NCBI RefSeq assembly: GCF_937616625.2
Contig: NC_065571.1
Location: 47,787,651 to 47,851,650, forward strand
Reading direction: 5' to 3'
From: Mercurialis annua
Lineage: Eukaryota > Streptophyta > Magnoliopsida > Malpighiales > Euphorbiaceae
Length of the DNA: 64,000 nucleotides
A program made the translations under genes and the position numbers. Below are positions 1 through 11,349 of this stretch, piece by piece (the stretch's first letter is position 1; every line of letters begins with the position of its first letter). The notes under the pieces were generated by a model. It was given only the letters and a program-made list of their open reading frames with translations, had not been told where the DNA came from and did not search any database.

Positions 1-109
1 TAAATATAAATTTATATTCATATATTTTTAAAAAGTATATAAAATAATCCTTTTAAAATGGGACTAGGAGAATATGTACAATTAGCATAAATTAATTATT
101 TATGTAATA

Positions 110-428
110 TACCTCCATCCCGTAAAAATTAAAAAAAAAACATTTTCATAAAAATTTAGAAAAGAGTTCATTATAATAAATCTCTGATAATATTACTAAA
201 TTATCCCATTTTGTTTTTTTTTATTTTGAAATAAATCTATGAATTAATGATTTGTAAAAATCAAGATGTTCATTTATTGTTGATATGAAAATATTATAAA
301 GGTATTTTAAATATATTTTTTTTGCCTAACATTACTTTTTCTATCTCTATAAAATAATATAAAAAATGACTAATTTTTTTCTTTTTATGGGGTAGAAAAT
401 GATTTTTTTTTTATCTTTATGGGGAGTA
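110..428. mobile_element. Stowaway-like MITE
   Basis: The left end reads TACCTCCATCCCG and the right end, on the other strand, TACTCCCCATAAAG, each bounded by a TA. Such ends are typical of plant Stowaway (Tc1/mariner) MITEs. The interior is only A/T-rich, and a partial second copy of the right end lies near 386-400. The element sits downstream of the ATL gene's 3' end. Confidence 0.45.
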
Positions 429-804
429 CTTACTAGTAGTATGTATATCAGCAAGTTCTAGAAGAGATTACAAAGGAACCGAGGAGCTAACAAAGTCTAA
501 CATTTCAATCATTTGAACCAACATAATGCAAATATATAGACATAGAAAACATAGAAAGAAGTTGACAATAACAAAAAGGCAAAAGAAAACAAAAATCTAT
601 ATTGTGATGTGAAAACAAGCATAATGAAGAACAACAAAGAAAATTCATCAACTCTTTGCTTTTAGATCTCTTTCTTACTTCTATTTTCCTTCTTTTTTCA
701 ACTAAAGTCTACATAAATTCCAATTGCATTCATGCCTTACATAATAATGATGGAAAACAATACAATTTTCCCATAAAAAATAATCCAAAAAAATTAAAAT
801 AAAA

Positions 805-2310
805 CTAAACATTAGGAGGTGTAAAAGATGAATGAACAACCTTGTTTTGTCTTCCAACAAGCCAAAGTAATGTCCTCCTTGCAAAAGATGGAGTCTTTGC
901 TGAATTATAGCTAATTTGTGGATTTTCCTCATCAAAACTTGATCCATTTTCCCATCTTCCAATTCCTATTTCAGAATTACTCCTTCTACCTTTTCCATTT
1001 CCATTCTTGCCCTTCAAATCATCCTCATCTTCATCACCAGAAACCACATTTTTGCTCATTGGGAACCTAAATGAAACTGCCCTTCTTGAAGAATCCTCAC
1101 TTGATTTCTGCTTATCCTTTTGATCACCTCTAAGCCAAATCTTTGATATAGAAAAACTCTCTCTTTTACTTCTACCAATAGAATTTCCATTCCCGTTTCC
1201 ATTTCCAATTCCATTACTATTAATACCTTCAAGAAAGCCATTGAATTCCCGTCTTGAATCGCAGTCGCATTCCGACATTGCGGCTCGATGACCGGGAATT
1301 AACGGTAAAGAAGGCTTCTTGCTAGACTGTTTCTTCATAGGAGTTCTAATAGCAACTTGTAATGAAGTGTTCTCATCCATTACATACTCAAATGAACCCA
1401 TTGAAAAACACCTTCTATCATCAATTTTACTACCACCCAATTCACCATTATCCACAGCTTTAAATTTACCTAACTTAACAGAAACAACTTTTTCCCCTGA
1501 ATCCATCACAATTGCAGTAGTAACACCACCACCACACTCATTATTACAATCTTTGGTCAAAATCTCACCAGATTTTAGTGAAATTTCAATTCTTGAAGAC
1601 CCTAATTCACTTTCCCCAAAACCCAAATGAGAATTAGTAGTTAAAACAGAATTACTCCGACCAATTATGCTACTTTCATTACCAATCTCCCTCAAACTCT
1701 CACTACCAGATTCAAGAACAAGAACAACAGGGGAAAAGCCACTGTTTTGTGCAAATTCAGACAGCAAATTACCTCTACAAATAGGGCAAGTAGAGTGAGA
1801 CAACAACCAAGTATCAATACACTCCATATGAAAAGCATGGCTACATTTAGGCAACAATCTAAGCTTATCATCAGGCTCAAATTCACACAAACAAACAGCA
1901 CAATCAAAAGGGTTCTTCAATCCAATAATAGCCTTATAATGAAAAACAGGCAGCGTGTCAATAAATGATTGGTCCACACCAGCATCATGCAGATGAAACA
2001 ACTGCTGTAACTGACCTTGAAGAGCAGTCACATTGTCTGAATCCTCAGGCTCTCTACTGGGTGGTCTTAGAAGAAATCTAACAAGAAGATGAAGCAAACC
2101 AGAGACAAAGAAAATAATGGCAAGAATTATGATAATAAGTAACACACTGGGGCTGATTTTATTGCTTAAATTAAACCCATCTGAAGATGAAGAGTCATCA
2201 AGATTTAAGGGTGGCTTTAATGGAGGTGGCTGAGGAAGAAAATACTGGTGTTGTTGTGGGGAAGATGAGAAATAATTGTTTTCTTTAGTTTGCAAGAATA
2301 CCCAGTTCAT
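805..2310 (-). CDS. ATL13: RING-H2 finger E3 ubiquitin ligase, ATL13-like
   Basis: This is an intronless reading frame of 501 aa, as is usual for the ATL family. A Pro/Ser-rich N-terminus is followed by one hydrophobic segment at about residues 54-80, so the protein is probably membrane-anchored. A conserved stretch around 98-126 (LQQLFHLHDAGVDQSFIDTL) precedes the RING-H2 domain: C137, C140, C156, H158, H161, C164, C175, C178, with W168 at the E2-contact position. The long C-terminal tail includes MSECDCDSRR and ends in the conserved block FARRTLLWLVGRQNKVVHS. These blocks are those I recall for Arabidopsis ATL13; ATL46/47 are the nearest alternatives. The expected role is transfer of ubiquitin from an E2 to unknown targets at a membrane. 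A Gly-Asn run (residues about 366-375) comes from a short coding microsatellite. The start is the first ATG, 25 codons before the proline-rich block. Confidence 0.93.
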   Translation of the reverse strand: MNWVFLQTKENNYFSSSPQQHQYFLPQPPPLKPPLNLDDSSSSDGFNLSNKISPSVLLIIIILAIIFFVSGLLHLLVRFLLRPPSREPEDSDNVTALQGQLQQLFHLHDAGVDQSFIDTLPVFHYKAIIGLKNPFDCAVCLCEFEPDDKLRLLPKCSHAFHMECIDTWLLSHSTCPICRGNLLSEFAQNSGFSPVVLVLESGSESLREIGNESSIIGRSNSVLTTNSHLGFGESELGSSRIEISLKSGEILTKDCNNECGGGVTTAIVMDSGEKVVSVKLGKFKAVDNGELGGSKIDDRRCFSMGSFEYVMDENTSLQVAIRTPMKKQSSKKPSLPLIPGHRAAMSECDCDSRREFNGFLEGINSNGIGNGNGNGNSIGRSKRESFSISKIWLRGDQKDKQKSSEDSSRRAVSFRFPMSKNVVSGDEDEDDLKGKNGNGKGRRSNSEIGIGRWENGSSFDEENPQISYNSAKTPSFARRTLLWLVGRQNKVVHSSFTPPNV

Positions 2311-3053
2311 TTTTTGGTGAAAAGATTCAAGATTTGAAGAGATTTAATTATTTACTCACCAAAGATTGGAGCTTTTAGAGTTGATAAATCAAGAAACTCA
2401 TCAAGAACAGGAGTTGAAGTGAGAGATTAGTGTAGAGGGAGAGATGGGGAATTGAAAGAAATTAATTGAGAGGAAGATAGACATTAAATGGTAGTGTTTC
2501 AGAAGAGTGTGTGTGTATGTGTGTGAGGTTTTCAAATCTTGGCCAGTAGAGCAATAAATCAACTACACCAGTGCAAAAATAAATGAAATTATTAGATCTC
2601 ATTGACTATTTATTGTGAATCTGAATCATATTACTACAATTATAATTAAAAAAATTCATTCCGAAGTTCATGTATTTTATCACTTTTATTCGAAAAGCTT
2701 TCATTTTTGTTTTTATGTTTAATGAATTTTGATTTCTATGCCATTTTTTGTGTTTTGTTTCAGTCTTTCTATTTATTAAAAAAAAATCTTCCAGTCAAAA
2801 AAAGATATGTAAATTAAAATTTAGAGAGGATAAAAATTTGAAAATATTATTTCTTTTAGAATTTGAGTTTTATAAAAGAAAAGGTAAAGAACAGGAGTTT
2901 TAAAAAAATTGAGCCTATTTTATTTTATTCTTTTGATAATTGAGGGGAGAGAGAGCGCTTGTTAGAGGAAACGATCTCATGACCTATCATATTGCTGTCT
3001 CATTGGTAAAATATTTGAACTATAACTCATTGGTAAAAGTTTAGCCTATTGAT
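2311..3053 (-). promoter_or_regulatory. 5' leader and upstream region of the ATL13-like gene
   Basis: About 200 bases of purine-rich leader (in plus orientation) precede the ATG, followed by a (GT)n run at 2508-2526 and AT-rich sequence. I see no unambiguous TATA box, so the transcription start is not placed. No other gene is visible here. Confidence 0.35.
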
Positions 3054-3347
3054 TACTCTCTCCGATGTATAATATTTATCGCATTTGAAAAAAAAAGATT
3101 GGTCCATATTATTTATCACTTTAAAATTTTAAGAGAGTATTAATTACTATTTTTTTATATTTGCTTCTCATTAATTTATTGAAAAAACATATATAATAAA
3201 CAAATAAAATTAATAGTTATAAATACAAATAAGTTTTAATATAGGTTGAACTTAGTAAAATTGTCTATAAATTAAAATATATTAATTATTTTTTTTAATT
3301 TTTGTATTAAAATTAAATGCGATAAAAATTATAAATCGGAATAAATA
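3054..3347. mobile_element. Stowaway-like MITE
   Basis: The ends are inverted: TCCGATGTATAATATTTATC near 3061 pairs with a matching run near 3315-3340 (GATAAAAATTATAAATCGGA). The left outer end reads TACTCTCTCCG, the typical Stowaway start, with TA at both edges. The interior is AT-rich and non-coding. Confidence 0.55.
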
Positions 3348-5040
3348 CCGTTATTCATAGTTAAATAATCATGAGACAGATTTGAAGTGAAGAAAAATGG
3401 AAAGACTTGGTTATGATTCATTTTACCAAATGCCAAAAAGTTCTTGCTCTTTTTTCTAGTTTGACTTTGAAGAAATAAAAAAAGACCCATCTCATGCATC
3501 AATTCCAATGTTTATATGAAATAATTAATTTTTAGGCCAAAATAAAATAAAATAATGGAGTTTGTTTAGTTTATTTAGAAATGTGAATCCATATGCCAAA
3601 TGGACACTTCTTTTTCTTGTCCTTAGTTTTATTATATGTGTGCTCATTTTCTGATCACATTCCTAGGTCAGATGTTCTATTCTCATTTCTATGTTTTTTT
3701 CTTTTTGAAATCTATTCACCATCTATTCTATATAGTATTTTTCAGAATAGATATTTTAATATTAAAAAAAACATAGGATCTAAATTATTAAGTATTTTTA
3801 TACGGTATATACGATTAAATTATTTTTTTTATCTTTTTTAATGTTAACTGCATTTGAATTAAAAACTGTAAATGAATAAAGTTTATAGAATTTGAATGAA
3901 TTTAAATAGAGTTTATAGAAGTTAATGAATTTGAATAAGTTTAGTTTTATTGGAATTTAAGTTGGAGATAGAGATTTACGAGCTAAAAAATATGATGAAA
4001 AAATTAAATTTTTGAATTATCAAAAAATCAAGGCCCCTAAACTTTTTTCCATATTTATTCTTTTGGCTATCATTAAAAGTGAATAAAATGAATTTATTCA
4101 ATTCAATTTTATTATATATTTATTTAGAGTCTCCCGAAAAAACTTACCCTACTTAAGTGAAAGTTAGTTTGAATATGTAATGTTTAAAAATATCGTCTCA
4201 TAATTAAGACCTATTTAAAAAATTTCATAGACCATATAACAAAAAAAGATGATGGATGTCGACTTTTCTATTTAAAAAAATTATACTACAATATAATCAT
4301 TATAAATGAGACACTACTTGAATTGAATGCTTATTAAATTCATAAATTTCACAAATTCACGAAGTTTAAAATTTTGATCATTTGAATTGACTATAACCCC
4401 ATAGATTTATAAAGGATTTTTATTGAATAATAAAAGATTAAAACAATTTAGTATTATAAATCCTTTATAAATTAGATTGACATCTTTTTAGCGTATAAAT
4501 CATTTTTTAATATTTGTCCAAAAAAAACACTGGAAATAGATATCATTTTTTTGAAAATTATTTTTAAAATTCTTCCTTCAAAACGGTGTGTACCGGTATT
4601 TTATTATCCACTTCCTCTAATGAATGTTTATGTTTGACTTTTTTGCTTTGCTTTAGTGTAAAGTGAAGTCACCAATGAAACAAAACACCCACATAAAAGA
4701 GAGTCCAAAACCTTTTTTTGTCTCCCTTTTAGTGACCAGCCACAAGTTTTGTCTTTGATATTTGTTTTGGATTTTTAGAAGCAGAATAATATAGTACTTC
4801 GTAGCGGCTAGTTATACGGTACCACTTATGTTGTAGTACCACTTATGTCATTCACCTCCTTGAACCTGCTATAGCAGGTAATTTTAATTTTGTTTCATTT
4901 GACTATTTTCTTTAAACGTCTTATTTATTCTTCCTTTCTTATTTTTTTTCCTAAACTTAACATAAACCACTGCTATTGTTTTTTTTCTGCTTTGGTTCAT
5001 CCAGAAAATGATTCTAAAATTCAATAATGGCATATAGCCA
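3348..5040. other. AT-rich intergenic DNA, no gene seen
   Basis: No supported gene. A loose direct repeat of a 'gaatgaattt...gtttatagaa' unit lies at about 3850-3950. Long AT-rich tracts dominate. Confidence 0.4.
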
Positions 5041-5043
5041 AAT

Positions 5044-5232
5044 TTGTTAGGGATAATATCGGCATGCCTTAAAATTGTATATACTAATGCTTATACGGTT
5101 GCTTTTACTGTTCGTTATGCTGGTGTCTCAATCGCCGCCTCTATCTTCTCTTCGTCTACTAAAGATCATAAATATCAGGTTTCTTTTGCCTTCTCTTTTG
5201 ATTTGAGTTTTTCTGTTTTTTTAGTTGATTGA
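5044..5232 (+). other. Unrecognised exon-like open frame
   Basis: An open stretch with fairly protein-like composition (YTNAYTVAFTVRYAGVSIAA) ends at a possible donor (CAG|GTTTCT near 5178). I do not recognise it and it has no ATG. It may be an upstream remnant of the XLG-like pseudogene or an unrelated fragment. Confidence 0.2.
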
Positions 5233-5433
5233 TGCATCAAATTCTTCGTAATTGGATAACCTTAGTAAAAGTAACGATGAAAATGAAACATCTTAATTTT
5301 AGTTAGGGTTTAATTAGAGGTGGATAATTTTTTCTGTCTCTGGTGCTTTGTGATTGTTAATATGTCATTTAAGTAGATTTGTTTATTTTAATTTAAGTAG
5401 ATTTAGCTTGGATGAATTGAGAAACAGGATAAG

Positions 5434-5525
5434 TGACAGGAAATATATGATTGTCTCAAAATTGTCTCAAAATTGTCTCAAAACAGGATAAGTGACAGCT
5501 TCTTATATGATTGTCTCAAAATTGT
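5434..5525. repeat. Short tandem duplication
   Basis: The unit CAGGATAAGTGACAG plus ATATGATTGTCTCAAAATTG occurs twice, and TTGTCTCAAAA is further iterated between the copies. It lies just upstream of the XLG remnant and looks like local slippage or duplication. Confidence 0.7.
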
Positions 5526-5659
5526 AAAATTGTCACCATGAGTTTTTTAAGAGCTTGCAATTGGATTTGTAATTCTTTTAGAGTTTTCAAAGTCAAAATA
5601 CTTGGAAGAGATTTTGGAGCCAAATACTAAACTTGAATATTTAACAGGTTCATACAATT

Positions 5660-6539
5660 TTTTTGCCTTTTGAGTATGTTTATGTGAACGGGATACCTCT
5701 TTTCCACGAAGAGCTCCAGACTTGTCCAAGTCCACCAAAGAAGCTGAACCCGAAAACTATTGGTATAGTAAAGTGTTTGGACTTTGGGGAAAGGTGAATG
5801 TAGTGTACTTTGTGATATACTTGTTTTTCTCGTACTTTGGATGAGCCTGTATATAATACGGGCGCTAATGGTTGTGATAGCTTATATATAACAAGAAGGG
5901 TAGAAGCCTTCGCTGATCATAAGCGCTCATTTGCTGGCTATTAATGCGGATGCTAGCAACGGAAACACACCGGTTTACATCAATGACCGAGAGATAACAA
6001 AAGTGGAACTTAGAAGCTAGAATGTTGTAGGATGAAATCATTATGAATGCTTTTTTTAATTGATGCATACCGTATGGCTTTAAATATAAAGTGTTAGTTG
6101 TTGAAAATAGATTTTGTGCCAATCCATTTAACTATGTAAAGGTTATGAGAAGATATGTTCAGTTCATTATGTATGACAGTGGACTGCATTTTGAAATTGC
6201 TCTTGTAAGTAAACTTAGTTCTTTAGACATCTAAGTTTAACATGAATGGATTGGTGTACCCTTGTTCTCAGACTACGGTGCTTTTTATTTCCCTATTTTA
6301 GAAAACTTTGTCTTTATATGTGCCTAATCTAGATAGTCCACTTAATTTCAATTAAAAGACTTTCAGTTTTATTTTTCATCATCTTTTTTCAGGCCAAGAT
6401 TCTATATAAACCTGCCCTTTTCACGGAGGACGAGCAGGAAAATATTAAATTAACCATCCAGAGCAATGTGTATGGTTTTCTTGGTATACTCCTTGAAGGA
6501 CGTGACCAGATTGAAGAAAAAAGTTTGGCCGTAACATAG
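5660..6539 (+). pseudogene. Extra-large G-protein alpha subunit (XLG2-like) remnant
   Basis: Three separated blocks match plant XLG proteins in order. Block 1 (about 5675-5793) reads VNGIPLF and CPSPPKKLNP, then in the next frame NYWYSKVFGLWGK, followed by a possible GT donor at 5794. Block 2 (5904-6020) reads [10 protein letters not shown]...[20 protein letters not shown] and ends in a stop. Block 3 (6393-6539) follows a pyrimidine tract and AG, and reads AKILYKPALFTEDEQ...IQSNVYGFLGILLEGRD, the start of the helical part of the G-alpha domain, then a stop. Intron-like spacing suggests a decayed genomic copy rather than a retrocopy. The P-loop exon and the C-terminal G-alpha motifs are not visible. 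A frameshift in block 1 and the missing nucleotide-binding motifs rule out function. XLGs normally act with G-beta/gamma in immune and developmental signalling. Confidence 0.72.
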
Positions 6540-8297
6540 AGAAAGATCAATCTTCCAATGAAAATGACCCAAGTGGTATGTATACCTTTTATAAGCTCTT
6601 ATAACTTCGCCGGCTTATATGTCCACTCATAAACGCATTCATTTATACAAGATAGGAAATGGCACTGACTTCAAAATAAATGTAATGATATACACCGAGT
6701 ATTTTCCATCTTTTGATGTTTGCTTAGCTTTAGATGAAATACCCCGCGGTGTTTCATCAAATAGAATTGAAAATCGCACTTTAGAAGACGGAAATAAATT
6801 TTTGTCTCGGGAATTTTTGTATGTGAGTTGGTTCTCTTTCTCTGTGGCTTAGGGTCTTTTTTGTAGCTAAACTTAAAATGCTGATCAAAACAGGAAGTAC
6901 TAGCAGCATGAATGGTGCAACGGTTTACTCAATTGGAATTCTCAATTAATCATGAAAAAAAGATCATTAAATTTACAGTTTACGTAACAGATTGTAACAA
7001 GTTGCAGTTTAGTATTATTAAAAGTGATGCTTTAAAAGATCATTAGAACGGTTTGATTACATTTTACACTAATTCATTAATTTCTTATGTAATTATGAAT
7101 TATCAGAACATAAAAACTCGAATTCTCAAACATTTTTTTTGTGTTGCAGGTTAGTCTCGAAGAACATCGGAGGAAAAATGCAATACATTTCAGATCTTGA
7201 TCTTTCTCATGAAGAGCCTTCAATGCTTGAATATCATGAAGCAAGGCAACATAAGAACCGAGAGGCAATACAAGGTTGTGTGGCTACCGGTGGTGGGACC
7301 GATCAACAACATGAAATTATATAAAACAGAGCCAATTTGATGCTCTCCAGTCATTGATGCATCTTTACAAAATAAGTAATTATTAAGACTTGATGTGAAC
7401 TACTAAAAATTTACTTGTCTTCTAGTCCTACTTTATTAGAAACAAGAGATTTTTTCTATGATGGTGCACTAATCACATTCAATTTTGGTCATTTTGTTTA
7501 AATTACAAATAAAACATTTGTATTTTTCTTAGATGATTGTAGAATTTCAGCCTTTTGAAGCCACTTTTTATTTATAATTTTGATCATATGTGATTATAAC
7601 CTTTTTTTATTAACATTTCATGTGTTTTGCTTTGCACTTTTTGTTCTCTGATATGCATTATGCTACTTGTACACAAACAGAATGTTATTATGCAGGTACC
7701 ACATTATAGTACCATGTTTCAAAAACCTCAAGGCCAAAATAAATGACACATTGCAGATTTCATGTTGCAACTTCAATATTGAAAAGAGTTTTAGAAACAG
7801 ATTTTGAATTTTTTGATTCTTGTACATTGTAGTTTCATCTTTTCTTTCTACATTTAGAATTTTACCCCTCAAAGGGAGAATAGCCTACTAAATGAAAATA
7901 AAAAAACAAGAATGAAGGAGTCATGATAAATAAAATTCAATAATGCAAACAACACCAGCAGATGCGTTTATACTCTGAACATAATAAGCTTCCTCTTATT
8001 ACTCAAAAACGTTGTCCAGGAAAACGAAGACCACATGTAACATCACTCATGGAGGGCCATATGGAGCCTGCACATCTCAAAACAACCACTTTCATCGCTA
8101 ACTGGAAATTCATTGATTGACAATGGCAGCTAACTCAATTTCAAAGCTCACCTTTTCCACGTGATTTCATTCCTCATCCCAAAACCTCACAAAGCCAAAT
8201 AATGATTCATCAAATAAACTGAAATTCAAATTAACAACTATAATATTTTACGCAGAAACATCAAAGTATTGCTTACCATTTCAATGTCTGAAGCTAT
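6540..8297. other. Mostly non-coding region with two short open frames
   Basis: Open stretches at 6619-6852 and 7139-7324 on the plus strand are preceded or followed by plausible splice signals. The latter starts after TGTTGCAG and contains DLSHEEPSMLEYHEARQHKN. They match nothing I recognise. They could be the decayed 3' part of the XLG-like pseudogene. The rest is AT-rich. Confidence 0.2.
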
Positions 8298-8459
8298 TCA
8301 TGCCGTCTGGTAATTGCCCGTTGAAAAAACTCTAACCAACTGATATACATGGACATCTCCAATGCACCCACGAGAGCACACTGAGAAATTTGCCAATGGG
8401 TAGAGAGTTCTTCGATCTTCCAAAAGTGCTTCCCCTCCATCAATAGGAATAAATCTAAA
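8298..8459 (-). pseudogene. Exon-like fragment of an unrecognised protein
   Basis: On the minus strand a pyrimidine tract and AG (TTCTTTTTTAG) precede the open frame FIPIDGGEALLEDRRTLYPL, which continues with ANFSVCSRGCIGDVHVYQLV and RVFSTGNYQTA and then a stop. Composition and flanking acceptor look like one exon of a conserved protein. A good donor (ATG|GTAAGC) lies about 24 bases past the stop. I cannot assign the family and see no neighbouring exons, so a gene fragment or relic is more likely than a complete gene. Confidence 0.35.
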
Positions 8460-8499
8460 AAAGAAAATCAAAGATATCTCATGATCCAACTGGCCCGGG

Positions 8500-9010
8500 G
8501 CAGATGAAGTCGTTTGATTGTACTGAACTGGTTAAATTTGGGGAGGTCCCCAATTGAAAAATCAAAGGCAGAGAGCGATGAACGCTCGTGGTACTGTAGA
8601 TAGGAGAAATAGTTTAGTCAGGTGAAAAAGATGATGACAGACTACACTGTTAGAACAAGGGAAAAGACATAAGAGATGACTGTGACTTAAATATGTCACC
8701 GGCAGAATAAATAGCTGGTCATATAATCAATGGAGGAAATTAAGCAAAAAATAATCTAACGGATATGAGAGCCAGTGGTACCTAAACTTAAGTTGTACTG
8801 TAGAACCTTCGTAGCTAGTAGATACTCTATTAAAATCGTGAATTTTTTTATAATTGAAAAATAAATATTTGTGAAACGAATTGAATAACAAAAAACATGG
8901 GAATTTGCAGGCATGAAGCAAAATTTTATTGAGTGTTTATAACATTTCAATTATATTTTCATCGTGGATTTAATTATATTTGCAAATGTTTCTCTTGGAT
9001 AATTAATTTT
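8500..9010. other. Intergenic, nothing recognised
   Basis: I see no protein, RNA or clear repeat signal in this AT-rich stretch. Confidence 0.4.
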
Positions 9011-9369
9011 AAAAGTCATTCAACTTTTTAAATATATCAAATGGTCGCTAAACTAAAAATGCTATAAAATAATCATCATACTATACCTTTCCTTATACAG
9101 GGAAGTCACAGCCCCATTTTCGGCCTATTTTTGCTTAGTTGAACATTAAAATTGTCAACTCCAACATAAAAAAAGATTACTTACACCTTTCAACATTGCA
9201 CATAATTTTTAAAATAAAAATTAATAATTTTATTACATATTTACCATCTTCTACTTAACACCTACCCACCTCTCCTTCCAACTCCACCAGCCTCTACCAC
9301 CTCTACCTTACGACCACCACACACCTTCATTTTCTATTTGTCTGGGTATAAATCCAGACGAAGATTCAT

Positions 9370-9803
9370 TGTTAGAATTGTTCCTAAAATTTTAATTAGT
9401 TTAGAACTTTAATTTATCCTAATATGTGCTGGATATTTATTATATGTATTATTTGATCTGTGTAGAAAAAGAAAGTCTAAATCTTTTTTGGATTTGAACT
9501 CCTTATTACTTTCACCTATTTAGAACTCTATAAATAGACAACTATAGCTTCTAGATTTTACGAGTGTGAGACTGATTAGTACGACCAAAATTTTATTTGG
9601 GTTTATTGTTTGGGCATTAGAAAAATATCTACCGTTCTTTTGTATTCTTCATCTATTAGTGAATAAAACTCAATCCTTCGCCCGTGGAGTTCTCACTGAC
9701 GAACCACGTAAATCTTGTGTTTGTTTTTAGTTCGATTCTTTATTTTGCCATAAGTTTCATTTTCTAATTAAGTTTTTGCTATTCCGCTGCGACTAATCTC
9801 ACA
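9370..9803 (+). repeat. 5' LTR of the copia element
   Basis: TGTTAG...CTCACA. It contains TATAAATAG (near 9530) as a likely promoter core, and AATAAA near 9661. Confidence 0.88.
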
Positions 9804-9808
9804 ACAAG

Positions 9809-9820
9809 TGGTATCAGAGC
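9809..9820 (+). other. tRNA-Met primer-binding site of the copia element
   Basis: TGGTATCAGAGC, the standard copia PBS, 5 bases after the LTR end. Confidence 0.9.
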
Positions 9821-9860
9821 GACAATGCTTATTTGAGATTTATTTGGAAATATTTTTGAT

Positions 9861-10976
9861 ATGGTTATGACGAAATTTAAAATTGAGAAGTTTGATCGCA
9901 CCAAGAGTTTTGTCTTATGGAAAATCAAGATGCGTGACTGTTTGACACAAGCTAGATTACGAAAAGCGTTATTGGAAAAGGAGAAGCTATAAGAGAAGAT
10001 GACTGAAGACGAGATTAAAGATTTGGATGAGAGAGCTCTATCTACCATCCGACTATGTTTATATGATGATATTTTTCATGAAGTTCTACGCGATAAATCT
10101 GTTTTGCATTTGTGGAAGAAACTTGAAGCGCAGTTTTTGAAGAAAAATCTCATCAGTAAACTTGTTGTCAAAAGCCGCCTACATATGTTCCGTATGGCTG
10201 AAGGTACGTCTTTAAAAACACATCTTGGGTAATTCAATTTCATTATAATGAATTTGAAGAGTCCGAATATTAAATATGATGAAGAATATTTGAATCTTAT
10301 GTTGCTTCGTTCATTACCTTCTAATTATAAGCAATTTCGTGAAAATTTAATATTTAATCATGATACGCTTTCTGTTGAGGGAGTTATATCTGTCAAATTT
10401 TTGAAGGAGCTAATGAATAAGGAGATAATTGGTGCCTTTACAATCAGTACTAGCATGAAGACAGATTACAATAACAAGTATCTGTAACACAAAAACTCTA
10501 CTTGTAATTATTGCAAGAAGAAGGAGCATCTAAAGATTGATTGTTGGGAAAATCCAAAAAGCAAAAACTACAGAAAGTCTAACGTTCAAGCCAATATTGT
10601 TGAAGATGAATCAGATGAGGACCGTGAAGATGTGCTAGCAGTTTGGAGTGGAGATTCAGATTTTAGGGGGAGCCAGTTCTACAGCCGGTTTAACCTATAG
10701 AACCGTCTTGGTCCAAAAGTGCAGCAAAAATCTATAAGTTCAAAATTTTATGCAGATTCGGGTTGTTCATATCACATTTGTGCCAATTCCGATTGGTTTT
10801 CCGACTACAACAGAGTTGATAGTGAAATTGTAGTTATGGAAAATGGTGGAACTTGCAGAATTTTAGAAATTGGTTCAGTCATGATTAAGATGCATGATGG
10901 AAAAGTTAGAACATTCACCGACGCTCGACATGTTCCTGAAATGCGTAAGAATATCATCTCTCTATCTACTTTATAA
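9861..10976 (+). pseudogene. Copia gag-protease, nonsense-broken
   Basis: One reading frame from ATG 9861 runs to the TAA at 10974-10976. It shows FDRTKSFVLWKIKMRDCL (gag start), the UBN2/Retrotran_gag region (SLPSNYKQFRENLIFN), a zinc knuckle C-x2-C-x4-H-x4-C at about 10503-10545, and the protease-proximal stretch FYADSGCSYHICANSDWF (D of the catalytic DSG). Four in-frame stops interrupt it (TAA at 9990, 10230 and 10485; TAG at 10698), yet there is no frameshift along 1.1 kb. After 10976 a GAG-pre-integrase trace appears in another frame (LYEIDESV near 11066). It cannot be made as one protein. Confidence 0.85.
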
Positions 10977-11349
10977 ATTTGTGGATTGGGTTTTATGTCA
11001 GGAATGGGGTTTTGGAGATTATGAAAGATGATGTGGTGTTATTTAAAGCTCATAGAGTTGGTCGTTTGTATGAGATTGATGAATCAGTTACGACTTCGTC
11101 TGTTTAGCCAGATTCTACTGATGATATTACCAAGATCAAGGCCAACAAATTCGCAGCTGCGTGCCAATTGGTTGATAAATTATTTGATTTATCTATTGTA
11201 TCATTTTGCATTGACAAGTTCAAGACATTCTTGAGCTTGTTTGGAATTTCTCAATTGTAGTAACTGATTATGGTGAAATGGAGAAGGTGGAGTTTGGTTC
11301 TCATTCTAATTTATTAAGGATGCAAGAGAATTCTAGTTAAGGGAGAAAT

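Noticed and set aside
1319..1968. Plus-strand open frames inside the ATL13-like gene
   Set aside because: Antisense shadows of a GC-richer coding region with no conserved features.
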